A DNA stretch of 64,000 nt from Blattamonas nauphoetae (Eukaryota > Preaxostyla > Oxymonadida). Position 1 is the stretch's first letter, and each line of letters opens with the position of its first letter. Made by a program: the position numbers and the translations under genes. The stretch lies in NCBI GenBank assembly GCA_033064195.1, contig JARBJD010000154.1, positions 1 to 64,000 of the forward strand, read 5' to 3'. Positions 20,000-31,400 of the stretch are shown here, piece after piece. The notes under the pieces are model-generated. The model ran no database searches. It was not told the origin of the DNA and saw only the letters and a list, made by a program, of their open reading frames with translations.

Positions 20000-21518
20000 G
20001 TGAAATGGCAAAGGAGCTGACAAGAGTGAAATGATGGGATTGATCGAAATGTATTGTTCTTAGATACTTTGGCGGATTGATTATAGTCAACCCCGTCAAC
20101 GAAGAAGGTGTCCTGAGGAGATGAGAGAGAGATGACCAAACCTACGGCTGACTTTGTGTTGTGATGGTGTTGTGGAGAAGAAGGTCGAAATGGTTGATGA
20201 AAAGATACCGCACTCCCTTCAGCTTCTCTTCTCTGTCCAAGTCAGAAAGAAGAAGACAAACTCGAACGGATTTTCGATTCGCTGCTCAAAGAAGCGGGCA
20301 GTGGAGAAGGCCAGATTGCTGATATCCTTCTCCATCTGAGAGAAGCTGAACTGGGCAAAGTGGGGAAAGAGGGCAGATGGGCGGACAGTGGTTGGTTTGA
20401 GAGGGGGCGATGTTGTGGGAGGGTCTTCGATGAGCAGAAGAAAGGAGAGGGCGTTGTGTTTGAAGAGGAGTCTTCGATATCGCAGCATTCCATCCTCAAG
20501 GAACACAACGGGGAGCTTGAGGAAGTATTGAGAGCTCGACGTGTTGTCAGGAATGGGTGGGAGAAAGCCGCTGCGAAAGGTCAAAAAGAAAGAGATGACA
20601 TACACATGAGCAGGCGCAGTGAGGTAAGGTTGTAGGATAGAGAGAGATTCAGTGAAGTACCTCTGGTTCTTTGCTGGCAAGTGCTGTTTGATGGCTTTTC
20701 CGGACAGGGTCATCCACAGATTGTGTGTGTCATCCATGCTCAGCTCAGAGAAAACCAGAGACGAATTATGGAAGATGACTGCTCGAGAAATAAAGGGATT
20801 TGATGCTTCGATTTGTGAAAGGAGTGTCGATGGTGTTAAGACGGAGGAAATCGATTGTTTCGAGATGATAACTGAAAAAAGGTTTCATGAACTCTCGGAT
20901 ATCATTCCGAGAGAAACGGGAGACCTCTCCATGGGTGAGCCGGAGAAATGAGAGGAAAAATAGTAACCTTGAATGACATATACAGCTGCTTTCGCAGACC
21001 ACGAAGTAAGAAATCAGGAAGATCATTGGGAAGTGAGGCATCCACCTTTTCATCGAGAATTTGAAGCGTGACTGTTGGATTCTTGACAATCTTCGATACA
21101 AGACAAAAACGGATTGAAGATGTTGAAACAATCGGAAAATGTATACTAAAACAAAAATATAGTTTTGTTCCGGTTCAAAAAATAGATATTGGGTTTTTCT
21201 AGGTGAAAAGATTCACATTTTCCACCGATTTGTTGGAGAATGATCTAGGTTGTACAAGAGAAAAAGAGAATGCCCACCAGAAGATTACCAAACAACAGTG
21301 TCAAACGTCGAGAAATTAACGAGAGCATCAAAAAATCCACAGAAGTTGAGTTGTTCATTGATGTGAGTATCCAGTGGATAGAAGGAAAGAATCTTCTCTT
21401 CATCAGGATCATGTTTTCCGATTATTGGGGAATATACAACGAAATAAGCGAGTTCTTGTGGAAAAATCTGCGTTATAGCGATGAAGAGTGACAAAACTGT
21501 GGGATAATCTCGTTTCAC
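20000..21518 (-). CDS. CCZ1: CCZ1-like subunit of the Mon1-Ccz1 Rab7 exchange factor, several short introns
   Basis: CCZ1 pairs with MON1 to activate Rab7 on late endosomes and vacuoles. The longin-type N-terminus is clear: FPQELAYFVVYSP followed by EEKILSFYPLD and FFDALVNFS, as in human CCZ1 (ALLSFFIYNP, NKILFYHPNEV, LCEAIVQF). Further on, FFEPEQNYIFV matches FNEPEENFWMV. ISRAVIFHNSSLVFSELSMDDTHNL matches the second longin region, and GVRYLFINHFDLLLHNT matches FKFIYFNHMNL. The frame is broken by short GT-AG introns, including 20233-20261 (29 nt) and 20113-20145 (33 nt); others near 20,740-21,290 were not all resolved. No ATG is visible at the 5' end, so the start is open; the 3' end near 20,000 is also approximate. 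Confidence 0.7.
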
Positions 21519-21574
21519 CTTTTTGGACTGTTATGGAAAAAAAATAATGCAAAAATCTTATGGAAATGATGGAT

Positions 21575-22257
21575 TCATTCGATTCCTTCGGATGAAACGG
21601 AATGATCGATGGGAATCATGGATTTTTTCTCCGTGTCTCTTGATAAGGCTAACCTCATATCTAAGGAGATCAGAAATGAAGAAATCAGACCATAAGCATC
21701 TTCTTCATGGGAATAATAACCCTGAATGTGTCTATATACATGATATCCGAGGTTGTGATACAATCCTATTCCAGACTTGTTTGAGACACGTACGAAGAGA
21801 TCAACAAAATAGCAATCATCACTGAGGAACCAGAACAATAAATCTGAAAAAAAATTACGCAAACATTTCCGAGACTCGCTCCACGTGTTTCATGAGTGAA
21901 TCACCAAGGTGGAGACGACGGTAAAATGGTGAAACTGAGACAGCTGTTACATGTCCATGCCAATTATCAGCAACACCTTCGGCTTTCCCAATATCTAATG
22001 TTCATCAATCGATGATCGAAGAGAAGACGTGGTTCCAAGTGAGAGCGAAATGCAGACGATATGAAACAATCTGTTCCTGTGGATTCTCTTGAACGACACA
22101 ATATTCCGGCCAGCGAGCGAGGTACTCAAAATAAAAACTGATATCGTACTGAGAGAGTGAGGAGGAAAAAATTGGACACCGTTTCTGTGTACACATCGAG
22201 ATTGACCAAGTTGAATTTAAAAAGATCCCTTGGGTCCATTCTTCGGATGTACGTCAT
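21575..22257 (-). CDS. NAA20: NatB N-terminal acetyltransferase catalytic subunit, five exons
   Basis: This enzyme acetylates N-terminal methionines followed by D, E, N or Q. Exons on the minus strand are 22257-22180, 22148-22058, 21994-21859, 21821-21691 and 21660-21575, giving 173 residues (human 178). Introns are 31, 63, 37 and 30 nt and all GT-AG. The joined protein runs MTYIRRMDPRDLFKFN...YDISFYFEYLARWPEY..., then HIGKAEG...NWHGHVTAVSVSPFYRRLHLG, FVDLFVRVSN...LGYHVYR and EDAYDMRLALSRDTEKKS, and aligns end to end with NAA20. RRLHLG is the acetyl-CoA binding loop (R/Q-x-x-G/A) of the GNAT fold. The start is fixed by homology. The gene ends about 57 nt before the first aligned CCZ1 codons on the same strand. 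Confidence 0.95.
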
Positions 22258-22495
22258 AATAATGTGGTTGAGTAGAGACGAGGTGAGTGAAATGGAAAAA
22301 TGTGACGCAAAATCACACAGATGAACTCTAGAGAGGCAAAAATGTGAGAAAAAAAGATCATACGCGTTTGTTGAACAAAGACATTAATCGAGAGATCCGA
22401 AACGTGCAGAAACCCACAAGAACCACAAATTGCACTATCTCCCAAAATATGAGGTTTCTGTTGATGGCTTCATTAACTATCCAACAGAAAATATG

Positions 22496-22883
22496 TTATT
22501 TGATCAATAGAGAGACGATACTGCTCTTTCGTTCTTCCGTTCGGATTTCCATCATGCCACAATCCATAATGACTTCGTCGAAGCGATACACAACTTGCAT
22601 ATATTTTTGTTCAATTTCTGCGTCAGAAAGATGTTCTACATGAGACAGGCCATTATTCTTCATCAAAAAAGAGACCAGACTTTGCCGTGTGTTTTCACCA
22701 AATGGGCGATTCTAAATCAAAACTTGCATGCGTCTCCCTTTCGTCTTGAAGTTGAAGATCTCCCAGAAATCCTCCCAGTTCACAGGTCCAGCCACTATCG
22801 ACATCATAAAGGTTTGATATTCAACTTTTCTTCATTCTCGCGTGATATCTTTCCGATTCAAAGTTCAGGCTCCTTCTCACCAT
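22496..22883 (-). CDS. Unrecognised small gene with a 31-nt intron
   Basis: The model starts at 22883 (MVRRSLNFESERYHARMKK), has a GT-AG intron at 22795-22825 (31 nt), continues MAGPVNWEDFWEIFNFKTKGRRMQ, and ends in NRPFGENTRQSLVSFL...SIVSLLIK at 22496. Between the last two pieces lies GTTTTGATTTAG (22712-22723), which contains an in-frame TAG. It is too short for a normal intron here, so the middle may instead be spliced from the GTG in GPVNWE (a longer intron), or the model may be partly wrong. The product would be about 90-115 residues and polar. I do not recognise it. Confidence 0.4.
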
Positions 22884-23549
22884 CCAACTTTATTTGATTA
22901 TGAATCTAGATGATCCGACCCGTCTCAACCAGCGTATTGGATGTAGATCAGACTGTATGTATTGTTTTTTGTTCTCATGTGCTGAAACTCAGCACTTTTT
23001 TGTCTCGTCGCAAATCAAATCTCAGGAGCCATAAGGATCTCTCAAGAATCGCATGATTGAACGTTTTGGACTGTTTTCGCTCTATTTCTCCTTTTGTTTC
23101 AGCAATTTCTCGTTGTAAACCGTCAAATTCGATTCACTCTTTTCGATCTTCCTCCCACTGCTACAGTTCCTCTCATGCTCGTTTTTCCTTCACAATTTAT
23201 CACAAACCGCATCGTCCGGATACTTTCTGAAATTTCCAAGACTAATCTTATCAAGTCTGTTGAATATGTCTCCTCGAACAGTTTGTGACTTTTTCTCCAA
23301 TAGATGACCTTGTGTTGGTTCTTTCACACAGAATGAGCTTTTTCCTTCGTTTTCCATCATTTATCTCTTTTTGAACTTGTTCTGTGATAAAAAGTGTGCA
23401 CAATTGTCTTCAACAAAAAATGACGATATCGAACGCGATCGAACTTTAATTCCACTAATTTTCCTGTTTTCTGTCTATTACACAGGTGAACGGTAATTGG
23501 GCAAAAAATAATTTTTGGTGACGCACATTAGTGTAAAACAAGTTTTCAT
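22884..23549. other. Intergenic stretch without recognised features
   Basis: About 670 nt between the small unknown gene and the GOLD-domain gene. Pyrimidine-rich and polar frames occur on both strands but none shows a recognisable domain or a good exon-intron pattern. Confidence 0.4.
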
Positions 23550-24001
23550 TCAGAATCGCCCAAATGGATTCCCTCTAATCTTGAATATGCAAGTGCATTC
23601 CCTGGAATTTCCTGTGCATAAGAACTCAAAACGATATGTTCCGTTTTGAGGAGCGGTGATTGAAAATTTATCCGATCTCACCCCAGATGTGAAAATTTCG
23701 TGTCCTTCTGGAGAAACGATCTGATCGAGACGAGAGTCGGTAGAAAACGAATAATTATGGTGAGATAGGAGAAAAAAATGGAAGATAAGAGAAAAAGACG
23801 ATTATAAACAGTCAGTTGGGCACCAAATCTTCCTCCTTTCGTTGTGACAAAAACTCCATCAACTTTCTGTCCAGTTTCAAACTTTTGGTAGTATGCTTGG
23901 GGAACACCTTGCCTAAGAGTAAATTTAAATCCACTAACTAGGTGGAATACGATGAGTAACGAAATCGTCGTAATTTCTTTTGTTACGTTTCGATCTATTT
24001 G
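23550..24001 (-). CDS. p24/TMED-like GOLD-domain protein, N-terminal part and GOLD domain only
   Basis: GOLD-domain p24 proteins act in cargo selection between ER and Golgi. The frame opens at 24001 and gives a hydrophobic signal-like segment (ISLLIVFHLVSG), then FKFTLRQGVPQAYYQKFETGQKV, matching the start of p24 proteins where a conserved C/Y-x-E segment follows signal cleavage. An intron at 23809-23721 (89 nt, GT-AG) joins KGGRFGAQLT to IVSPEGHEIFTSG (compare GGHYDVDCRLEDPDGKVLY). SDKFSITAPQNGTYRFEFLCTGN corresponds to the YKFCFSN strand. The frame ends at 23550 shortly after the GOLD domain, without the coiled coil and C-terminal transmembrane helix of true p24 proteins. No ATG is present upstream in frame, so the first exon is missing or lies beyond another intron. 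Confidence 0.55.
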
Positions 24002-24136
24002 TCAAGCCGATATTGAGTTAGAGGAGTAGTCAATGAAGAAAAAACGATCAATGACAATCTCAACCGACAAATAAATGTAAGAGATCAGTGAATTGTTGAT
24101 GAATTGCGAGAAAGAAGAACGAACAAAGAAAGTGAC

Positions 24137-24953
24137 TTAGAACCGTCCTCCAAATCCTCCGCCCATTCCGCCCATACCTCCCATTCCACCCATACCCCCC
24201 ATTCTTGGAACTGATGAACGTTGTATTTCCTGCAACTTCCTTTGTTCTTCATCGTGGTACATACTCGCTTTAATCACAGTTTCTGATTTGACGGTACCCA
24301 TCGTGTTGATATCTGTACGTAAAATGTCGTCTGATTTTTGAAGTTGGGCCTGGAACTCTTTGAACTGAGCAAGAAGTGATGCCACAGAGGTCATGGGGAC
24401 ATCACGTGAAATCACTTGGTCAACATGAACAAGTTGTGATTCATGATCAAGACGACCTTTAATAATACCAGCGTAGACGCAATCTATCACCAGTTGTTCC
24501 AAATCTTTCGCGACTTTAATATGACAGTCTTCGAGAATTTTAGAGTACGGAACATTCTGAGGAGAAAATTGTGCAGAGTATTGACTTTATTGACAAACAT
24601 GAAGTAGATACCTTCATTTCATTGCAAACAGAGATAAAAGTAAGGATTTGGAGTTTTTTTTCCTGGTCTGGTGTGAGCTTGAGGTACTGAGTAGGATTCT
24701 TGATATACTCCGAATAAACACCGTATGCAAAAAGATCCAGTGTGTGAAAGACGGATTTATGCTTGGGATCTGAGCTGAGTCCCTTCACAATTGGGAGGAG
24801 GAGTAATTCACCAAACACGAAGATTTCCTTGTGTGACAGGGCTTCGTTGATCCCTTTCACACATTCATCAACAGTTCCACCTTGGATTCGTTTGGCGATT
24901 GCGTACACCTTGTCTGTCCCGTCTTCCATTCTGAAACTTTTCGTATGGGGCAT
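24137..24953 (-). CDS. CSN7: COP9 signalosome subunit 7, two exons, glycine-rich tail
   Basis: A PCI-domain subunit of the COP9 signalosome, which removes NEDD8 from cullins. Exons are 24953-24612 and 24556-24137 with a 55-nt GT-AG intron; the product is about 253 residues (human CSN7A 275). IFVFGELLLLPIVKGL, HTLDLFAYGVYSEYI, LTPDQEKKLQILTFISVCNEMKVNVPYSKILEDC and DLEQLVIDCVYAGIIKGRLDHESQLVHV align with the CSN7 PCI/winged-helix region ([27 protein letters not shown]). The normal basic C-terminal tail is replaced by a run of GGM repeats ending GGGFGGRF. A start eight codons downstream (24929) is equally possible. Confidence 0.9.
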
Positions 24954-25149
24954 CCCTTATCTCGTGTGATTATTTCCGGTTTTCCCATCATTTTCGGGTG
25001 TTATTGGTAATCTTTTCCAGTTTTTCAGAGGTTCTCTTCTCCCTTTCCTCTCACAGGTGAAGATCCGCCCACTCACAATATTGGATCACGTCAAAAGCAA
25101 CAAAATTTCCATATTCTCCAACATTCCAGACAATCTTTGTGCTTAAATC

Positions 25150-27491
25150 TACTCTTCAGAGCCTTTTCTTCATCACAATAGATGACAGTGATGATGATAT
25201 GGATATTTCCCCAGCTTTCTCAAACAGGGGAACAATGACTGGTAGGCAAAATGATCGATCAACGACATTTCTTCTCGATAAAAGTCGTGATCTTCGGAAG
25301 TATTTGGCACCTCCTGGATCAGAAGAACCGACTGAATATCCCAACACCCAAACATCTATTCCACTTGATGATCAGACGTTTCATCCTTCACCAACACAAC
25401 TTCGTTTGGCAGATGAAACAAATTTCGGTCTCAAACAATCATTATTCCCCACACGAGACGAATGACACGACATTCTTCCAGTCGGAAACTCAGTATCGAT
25501 TGGCTGAAGATCCAGCATTTCTCCCAACAAATGTTATACCCAGAATAGCGGAGCAGCGACAGGGTCTGGACGATACCACGTTCTTTGCCTCGGATACACA
25601 ACTGAGAATGGCTTATGAACCAACCAACATGGCCACAAACATTGTTGGTCCAATGTCGACTGAAAAGATAAACCCTTATCGAGAGTCCAGTCAAAGTATC
25701 GGTTCGAACATGTTCGACAACTCGTCTAATTTGCGAGACACATCTTTTTATGGATCTCCGACGCAATTTCGTTTAGCCGAAGATGTCAATTACAGAGCTA
25801 CTATGGTAATGAATCCTTCAACTCATAAAGACCTATACTCATGACTTGATCTCGAGGAGCACCGACAGACTTTACACGAACAAACACTCTTCCCATCTGA
25901 AACTCAAATGAACATGGCGAATGAGCCCACATTCTTCCCAACAAACATCATGGGAGATGCATCAGGGTCTCTCTCCAATCGATTTTCAAACTCGCTTCCG
26001 GCTGACGATTCAATGACCAACACGACTTTCGACCTTTCCAACACAACGGGTTTTACGTCAATGTCAGCCTCTCGCCCCCCCACTTGTTCCTCAATCGACA
26101 TCTTCTCGCCAACCAATCACTCAAATGGGGACTTCATATGGTTTGGATTCATCTCGGACGAATATTTCAGACATCTCATTCGAATCCAACAGAAACACGG
26201 ACATGATGATGTTGGCCGGGTTCTCACCAACAAACGTTTCCAGAATGTCACTCCAGCAAGGAACTAGGACCCAAACTACTCCTTTTAGAGAAGGGTACAC
26301 ACCATCCACGGAGAGAACACAATTCGACAAAGATTCCACACAACAGTCCTCACAGCCAACGTCGATCGCTCAATTTTCTCCTCTCTTTTCGCACAATCAA
26401 CCTTTGCCGGCACAAAGGTGGAACGAGACCGAAGATGCACGCCTCATACCTCCTCCGACTTCGCACATCCCACAACCCCATCACATCCCTTCACAGCAGC
26501 CCCGACAACCACAGCCCATCAAAGTCGACATGTCCAACCCAGAGCTTCTCGCTGTCCTGGTGGCAGGGAATCCTGAAACAGGAGGGCGAGAGGGGGCGAG
26601 GAGATGGGATTCGAGACGAGATGGGACAGGGCTAGCCAAGTTGCGTATACGTGACGAAAACACGCCAGCTCCGGGCAGAGATGGAAGTGAAGACTGGAAC
26701 CGACACATCCGGAAAAGGCGACGACGACGGAAAGGAGTTGGAACAGACCGTCGCAACCACAACAATCGCTGATCGAAAGAAGGAAGTGGTCGGAGAGACA
26801 GATTCACTTGACACGAAGGATGGATCCTCAAAAGAACGTGTTACGGGGAGGTCAACCGCTCACTCGGAGACGTTGGACTGAACTGGATCGATGGTTCCAT
26901 TGGACATCGAAGTTTGTGTTTGAGAGGGAAGAGAAGGCGCTGCAGGAAGAAGTGAGGTTGGATAAGATACAGCGGAAGGAGGCTGAAGAGGAGGCGATGG
27001 AAAGAGACGAGAAGACACCGAAACAGAGGATCGAATACGAAAAACTTGTTTCGAAGTATTTGCCGTATCCACACAGCGTCCAGCGATCGCTCGAACTGAA
27101 CCGCACGCAGGACAGCATATCCACACCCGCTGTCTGTCAATTGGAGGAAGCTGAGCGATGTACGTGGTCGGACACACGTGGATCGGATCTGTTGGGAGTG
27201 AACCCGCTGATACGGTCGAACAAGAAGATTGGGCATCGGTCAGCGTGGTGGAGGCAGAGGGAGGACGACGACTGGGATGGTGAGAACTCGGATGGAGGGA
27301 TGGATCAGCTTGCTGTGTTTGATTCAGAAAATCCAATCGCCACCCCAATTCTGTCTCGCTCTCCACGAAGTGCTAAGGAGGCTGGGTGGAGTGAGGACAG
27401 CGAAAGTGGAGGCGAACGCGGCACATTACCCAACACAAACTCGACAGATTCACACAAGGAGAAGTGTGTCTGGCGAGAAGACAATGTATGA
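25150..27491 (+). CDS. Unrecognised protein with five TFFxSxTQxRLA repeats, exon structure unresolved
   Basis: The N-terminal third (25150-25990) carries at least five copies of a degenerate unit of about 40-55 residues with the core TFF-x-S-x-TQ-x-RLA-x-E-P-x-F-x-PTN: TFHPSPTQLRLADE, TFFQSETQYRLAED, TFFASDTQLRMAYE, SFYGSPTQFRLAED and TLFPSETQMNMANE. A Ser/Pro/Asn-rich middle follows, then a charged region with a probable coiled coil (FEREEKALQEEVRLDKIQRKEAEEE, about 26,930-27,010) and an acidic tail to 27,491. Exons lie in different frames; one intron probably starts at about 25,804 (GTAATG). The first exon, upstream of 25,180, ends at an intron acceptor (CACAATAG). The regularly spaced TQ and Ser/Thr-rich units suggest a phosphorylated docking scaffold, as in kinetochore KNL1, but the MELT motif itself is absent. 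Function unknown. Confidence 0.5.
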
Positions 27492-28476
27492 GCAGACGAT
27501 CGCTGAAACGAGAAAGAGAGCAACGGCTATGAACACTTCACGAAAGAAACGGCCAGTAACTCCCGAGATCACACAACCACCACGTCTCGTTAAGGCAAAA
27601 CAGCGAGGAAGTGTCGTGATCGAGTGGTGCAGAGTTAAATGGGCTTGAATTTGATCATTTCAAGATTTAGTCTGATTGAGATCTCCATTCACACAAAAAC
27701 GATGAGATGAAGGTTAAACTGAGATTCTAAACAATAACAATGCCTACTGTTCATTCATTGTGTCGACGTGGAAGGGGTGAAGTTGATCCGACCCAGAGTG
27801 AGATGTTGAAAAAGGGACTGACAACTGACACGGCTTTTTGCCGTGTCACTCATGTATAAATAAAAGAAATAGAGATATGATTGCAGTTTGATAACTCTTT
27901 GTTTGTACCAATTGTGGCCGAAGCCTTCTCGAGTCACCGATCAACCCAAAAGATGATACGGAACAACTTTTCTCCAACTACCAGGCAGTCTGCTATCCTG
28001 TATCAAATATTTGAAATATTCGCGTAATTACGACAAATATGTTCACTTAAACGATGAAAAGTATTAATTCTGGTGAGTATGGGAAAAAGAAGATTTGGAT
28101 TGTGAATAAACGACATATTGACTGAGAAAACTCGTGGAGAACACTTCGTCCAAAAGAAAGCACAAAGTACGAAATGAATGATGAGATTGAGCGGCGTGGC
28201 ACAGATGACGTGAGTACTTGTGAATAGAAAATATAATCTGATTGTTTGGTGGAAACTGAATGGCAAAAGGGTGGTCGTCCAGGAGGATCTGTGAGCAAAG
28301 GAGGAAGATATTTGTGCGGAGAAAGGTCGTCCAAAATTGCGTCCTTACGGGCCACAATCAGACTCAAAGGACTGAGGCACAGATGAACGCTGCTCTGAGG
28401 CGACCTGACAATCGAACGTGCTCGATTCAGAGTGTCCCGGACAAGACCGAAGGTTAAATGATGACATGAGATGTGT
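27492..28476. other. Intergenic stretch between two convergent genes
   Basis: About 1 kb. A minus-strand frame at about 28,240-28,470 (GLVRDTLNRARSIV...SLIVARKDAILDDLSPHKYLPPLL) has protein-like composition and ends at a possible intron donor, but lacks a start and is not recognised; it may be a gene fragment. The rest shows nothing identifiable. Confidence 0.35.
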
Positions 28477-31400
28477 TCACCGACGCCCAGCGGGCTCTGG
28501 AGGGTGAATTTTTGGTCGGGGAGGAAGATGTGGATTCTCGGATGGATGGTGAGGAGAGTGAAGAGAAGTGGGACGATGTTGGGGAGAGGATCGGTGAGGA
28601 GAGTTAGACGGAAGATGAATCGCGTTGCGGTTGATCACATCAATTCTCATCTTTTCAATCTCTTCCTCACTTGTGTTCAGTGTTGTCACTCGCTCGACAA
28701 TGCTCTTCATCGATGGTCGTTTCTCAGGGTCAATCGAAAGACATTCTGTCACCAATTCCGCCATCCCTTCGCGAACTCGATCCATCCGAGGAACAATCCC
28801 ACTTCCCAATTGTCGCTGAGCATTGATCCCATCAACCTCTCCAAACGGTATCTGCCCCGTCTCGATCTCCCACAACATCAGGCCAAGCCGAAAAACCATC
28901 CCAGGAACTCGGTCAATCACTGGCTTCCCATCTGCCACTTCGGGAGGAACCCATCGCTGTCCCTCGTCTTCTGCTTGCTTCACAAGTGATTCCCCTGTCG
29001 GATTCGTGTGTGCTGGGTGTGTTGGCGCTCTCATCCTCTCGCTCGCTTCTTGCCGAAAAAACATTTGGTCTTGATCATCAAACAGAACCCAGTGTGACGT
29101 CAACCGAGACACAATCTCAGCTGTCGGCCGAACTCGAGCAATCAGCGCAAGTCCTTCCGAAACTCTCTTCTGAATCCTTCCTCGCTCAACTGTCGTCATC
29201 GTCTTCTTCTCTTTGTGAAGTCGAGAATAGAGTGTCTCGCGAACTTGCACTGTCACCTCATTCGTCTTCTCTGATCCACATCCCATCGCAACAACAACCT
29301 CTGCGGGACCACTTCCTGCCCCCTCATCATTCAATTCAACCACTTCTTCTTTTGGGACATGGTTCTGTTGGGTTTCATCCACTTTTTCTGAGAAGGGATC
29401 ATGAGCGCTGCTCACAAGAAGCGCATTCTGACTTCCATTTCGCCAAATGTCTTCAGGATCCTCCATTTTTATCTCAACCTCGTCAATCTCTTCCATCTGC
29501 TTTGTTTCCGTCTCCTTCTTCGCCTTGGTTCTCTTTCGATGGACAAGAACACACAACACAATCACCAGAATCACAATCCCAACAATCACACCTCCAACAA
29601 GCGGAAGAATCCATTTCAGCGAGTTCAGCGCGTATGCCTTCCTTTCTGCAGAGGCACTCATCTTCATCACAAACCATCCTGCTGTTCGTTCTCCATTCCC
29701 AAACAAAACTCGACCTCTCCATTCTTCCGAAATCGAAAGTTGTGACAGATGTTCCGATCGAGACACCGAGAAGATGATTGATGTTTCGTTCCATTTCGAT
29801 GTCGACACCAACGACAGATCAACATGAGCGAACTTCGAGGAGGATTCTGCTTCAAACACTTCCAAGAACAGACCACACGGGATCAGTTCTGTCCCAACAA
29901 GGCTCACGTTGAACCACGACTTCGCTTTGTCTGTTTTCGAGGTGCAGTCACTGCTTGTCAACGATGGCACGAAGAACGGCGAGTTGGGGTTGATCACACT
30001 CCCACTCACAACACAATCCGACGATGCCGAGATCCAAGCTGATGGGAAATCTTTCGAACCATCTCCGCCATTCAAACTCTCAATCGTCACACGACTTCCA
30101 TTTTCACACCGAATGTTCCGGTGGGCCGATGGGAAATCGGAATTCTTCACCGAGTTGTCTTGGAAGGCCGATGTTGAGATGGAAACCGACCCTCCAGAGA
30201 CAAACAGTGCTCCATCGCGAAGATGAGAGAACTCGCTTGAGTGGATGTCAATCGAGCAATTCTCAAATGAAAGAAGACCACTCTCCCACAAACACACATC
30301 ATCACTGTTCGTTCCTTCATCCCCATCCATTCCTCTAAACAACGACGAGCTGATCGAAATGTTCGATTCTCCATTCACTCCTGACAACAACGTCAATCCA
30401 GCCCAATTCACAATTGTCAAGTTCGACAGATCCGCTGATGAGAACGACGACAGAAAGAGAAGAGGCGACGAAGAGATGATCGAGCTGATTCGAGTGTGAG
30501 AAATCGACAAACGACCCTTTCTCAATCGAACAAGCGAACAATTCTTCGAACAAGAACACGAAATGTTCACTTTCGACAGTTCGAGTGATCCTCCCAAGTT
30601 CTCAAACACTCCACTTTCTGATCCAAGCAATGACCCATCCAGATCAATCCAAAGCGAGCTCACTGAAACTGAATCAAGTTCATCATTCTCACCATTCACA
30701 ATCTGGCCTCCTCCAACAACCAACAATCTTCCTGCTTCACGATATCCACAAACTGACACATCAATTCCATCCACCATCATCCCACTCTCAAGCGATCCAT
30801 TCCCAACAATCACAATCGATCGCTCCTGAGTCAATGAGAATCCTCCATCCACTGTCTTGCACGCAACTTTCATGTTTCCACAAAGCACATGGTCTTCACT
30901 CATTTCTGACGTCAAAACAAACATCTCAGAGCCCCGAGGATAGAATTCGTAAATCAGCGAATATCCAACCGTCTCCTCCACTCCATCCTCTCCTCCAACC
31001 ACACCCTCCCGTGACACCAGAACTCCACTTCGAGGTGATGACAGATTGAATGTTCCTTCCCAATCTGACTCTTTCTCAACTCGTCCTTCTTCTCCACGAA
31101 GAAACACCCACCAAGCAACTCCATCGCACACACAATTCAAGAATTTCGTCGATTGCACACGAACAACATGGTCGGAAGAAGGCGACGCTGAGAGAACACT
31201 TGGACCATTCGACGATCGACGGATCGATTCAAAACAACAGCCAACAATCTCAACTCCACTCAATGTGTCAATCAGAGCACAAGATGTCTCGATGTCAGAC
31301 ACATTCACTTCTTCCATCTTCAACAACCCTTCGTTCATCCTGATCAGAGGAGAGAGAACTGTCTGTGTGGATGAGAATGAGCACGATGTGATGGTCAGAG

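Noticed and set aside
22712-22723. A 12-nt intron or a reassigned TAG codon in the small gene at 22.5-22.9 kb
   Set aside because: Twelve nt is below the size of all other introns here, and TAG acts as a true stop in the adaptin sigma gene, so the gene model is more likely incomplete.
25150-26000. Assigning the TQ-repeat protein as KNL1
   Set aside because: No MELT motif, PP1-docking motif or RWD domain could be seen; kept as unknown.
28240-28470. Minus-strand frame SLIVARKDAILDDLSPHKYLPPLL as a gene
   Set aside because: No start, no recognised family and no matching second exon; left as a possible fragment in the intergenic entry.
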